Notes under the pieces: generated by a model
Databases searched by the model: none
Told to the model about the DNA's origin: nothing
Seen by the model: the letters and a program-made list of their open reading frames with translations, nothing else
NCBI GenBank assembly: GCA_026770575.1
Contig: MU657245.1
Coordinates: forward strand, 137,988-155,185
Length of the DNA: 17,198 nucleotides
Reading direction: 5' to 3'
DNA from: Pelagophyceae sp. CCMP2097
Lineage: Eukaryota > Sar > Pelagophyceae
Position numbers and translations under genes: made by a program
In this document: positions 16,607 through 17,198 of the stretch, piece by piece
Layout of the letters: each line of letters begins with the position of its first letter
Numbering within the stretch: the stretch's first letter is position 1

Positions 16607-16897
16607 CACGGCTCTCTCAGAATCGATAAAAGGGAAATTGGAGATTGTATTATTTGCTTCAGCGACGGCCATTTGGCTTGCCTCTCTTGAGTTTCCAGAG
16701 GGCCTCCGCGCTGGCGGAGTCGGGCCCACAACTGGGTTCTTGCGGCAGTCGCAAAGCGCCCGCGATGCACTCTGCGCTGGTACCCTCAGTTTCTCTGAGC
16801 CGCGAGTGTGCGGCGAGATTGGAATATCGGATTTGAGTGCCCGCGTCCTAAGTCGCCCCCACTGTTCGCGGGAGGTGCCTCGTTATAGGCAAGGTTG
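16607..16897 (+). repeat. Left arm of a large inverted repeat
   Basis: This 291-bp arm is the reverse complement of 16917-17198 with only a handful of substitutions (for example near 16722, 16836 and 16853). It also has a 9-bp length difference near 16621-16635. Its outer edge is 51 bp upstream of the putative start codon at 16555, so it would contain that gene's promoter and leader. Confidence 0.97.
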
Positions 16898-16916
16898 CTC
16901 ATCTCGTCAAGAGGCA

Positions 16917-17198
16917 CAATCCTGCTTATAACGAGGCACCTCCCGCGAACAGTGGGGGCGAGTTAGGACGCGGGCACTGAAATCCGATATTCCAATCTCG
17001 CCGCACACTCGCGGCTCAGAGAAACTGAGGGTACCAGCGCAGAGTGCATCGCGGGCGCTTTGCGACTGCCGCAAGAACCCAGTTGTGGGCCCGACTCCAC
17101 CAGCGCGGAGGCCCTCTGGAAACTCAAGAGAGGCAAGCCAAATGGCCGTCGCTGAAGCAAATAATACAATTTCCAATTTCCACCCTGAGAGAGCCGTG
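16917..17198 (-). repeat. Right arm of the large inverted repeat (runs to the window end)
   Basis: This is the reverse-complement copy of 16607-16897, separated from it by a loop of about 19 bases (16898-16916). Similarity persists to the last base of the window, so the true arm length is unknown. A frame reading toward the centre (ASATAIWLASLEFPEGLRAG) is conserved in both arms, but the differences mix silent and replacement changes, so coding is not established. Confidence 0.97.

Overview
The window looks like nuclear DNA of a eukaryotic microbe, probably a GC-rich alga. The signs are spliceable, intron-like breaks with GT/AG borders, dense minisatellites, relics of two eukaryotic DNA-transposon types, and no bacterial operon structure, rRNA or tRNA. 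The N-terminal exon style (Ala/Arg/Glu-rich coiled coil, high GC at third positions) reminds me of pelagophyte algae such as Aureococcus, but that is an impression, not a result. Only about 10% of the window looks protein-coding.

The most interesting reading is a broken multi-exon gene on the minus strand, running from an ATG at 16555 down to about 6442. Pieces were found at 16349-16555, 16056-16258, about 15725-15937, 11753 to about 11980, and 6442-6708. Several join in phase through GT...AG borders. The last two carry motifs like the RelA/SpoT (ppGpp synthetase-like) nucleotidyltransferase fold: an LKGLGRVLEK segment, LDVNR, RVKDR, GGWRD and CEVQI. Two frameshifts and one in-frame TGA suggest decay, unless they are assembly errors. 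The two large gaps, about 3.7 kb and 5.0 kb, would be introns filled with tandem repeats and transposon relics.

Layout: 1-2100 is lower-GC sequence with no recognised gene. 2100-6440 is GC-rich unknown sequence with small tandem arrays, including an AT-rich 20-bp array (11 units, 4640-4858). 6442-6708 is the last recognised exon. 6709-11752 is a minisatellite field; inside it lies a 721-bp element with 33-bp terminal inverted repeats and TA flanks (10678-11402). 11753-11980 is another exon. 11980-15724 holds a plus-strand hAT transposase C-terminal domain (12366-12833) between two GGGTCC hexamer arrays, then more arrays (23-25 bp, 14 bp, 17 bp). 15725-16555 holds the 5' exons. The right end (16607-17198) is a large inverted repeat with arms of about 285 bp and a loop of about 19 nt. 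It begins 51 bp upstream of the putative start codon.
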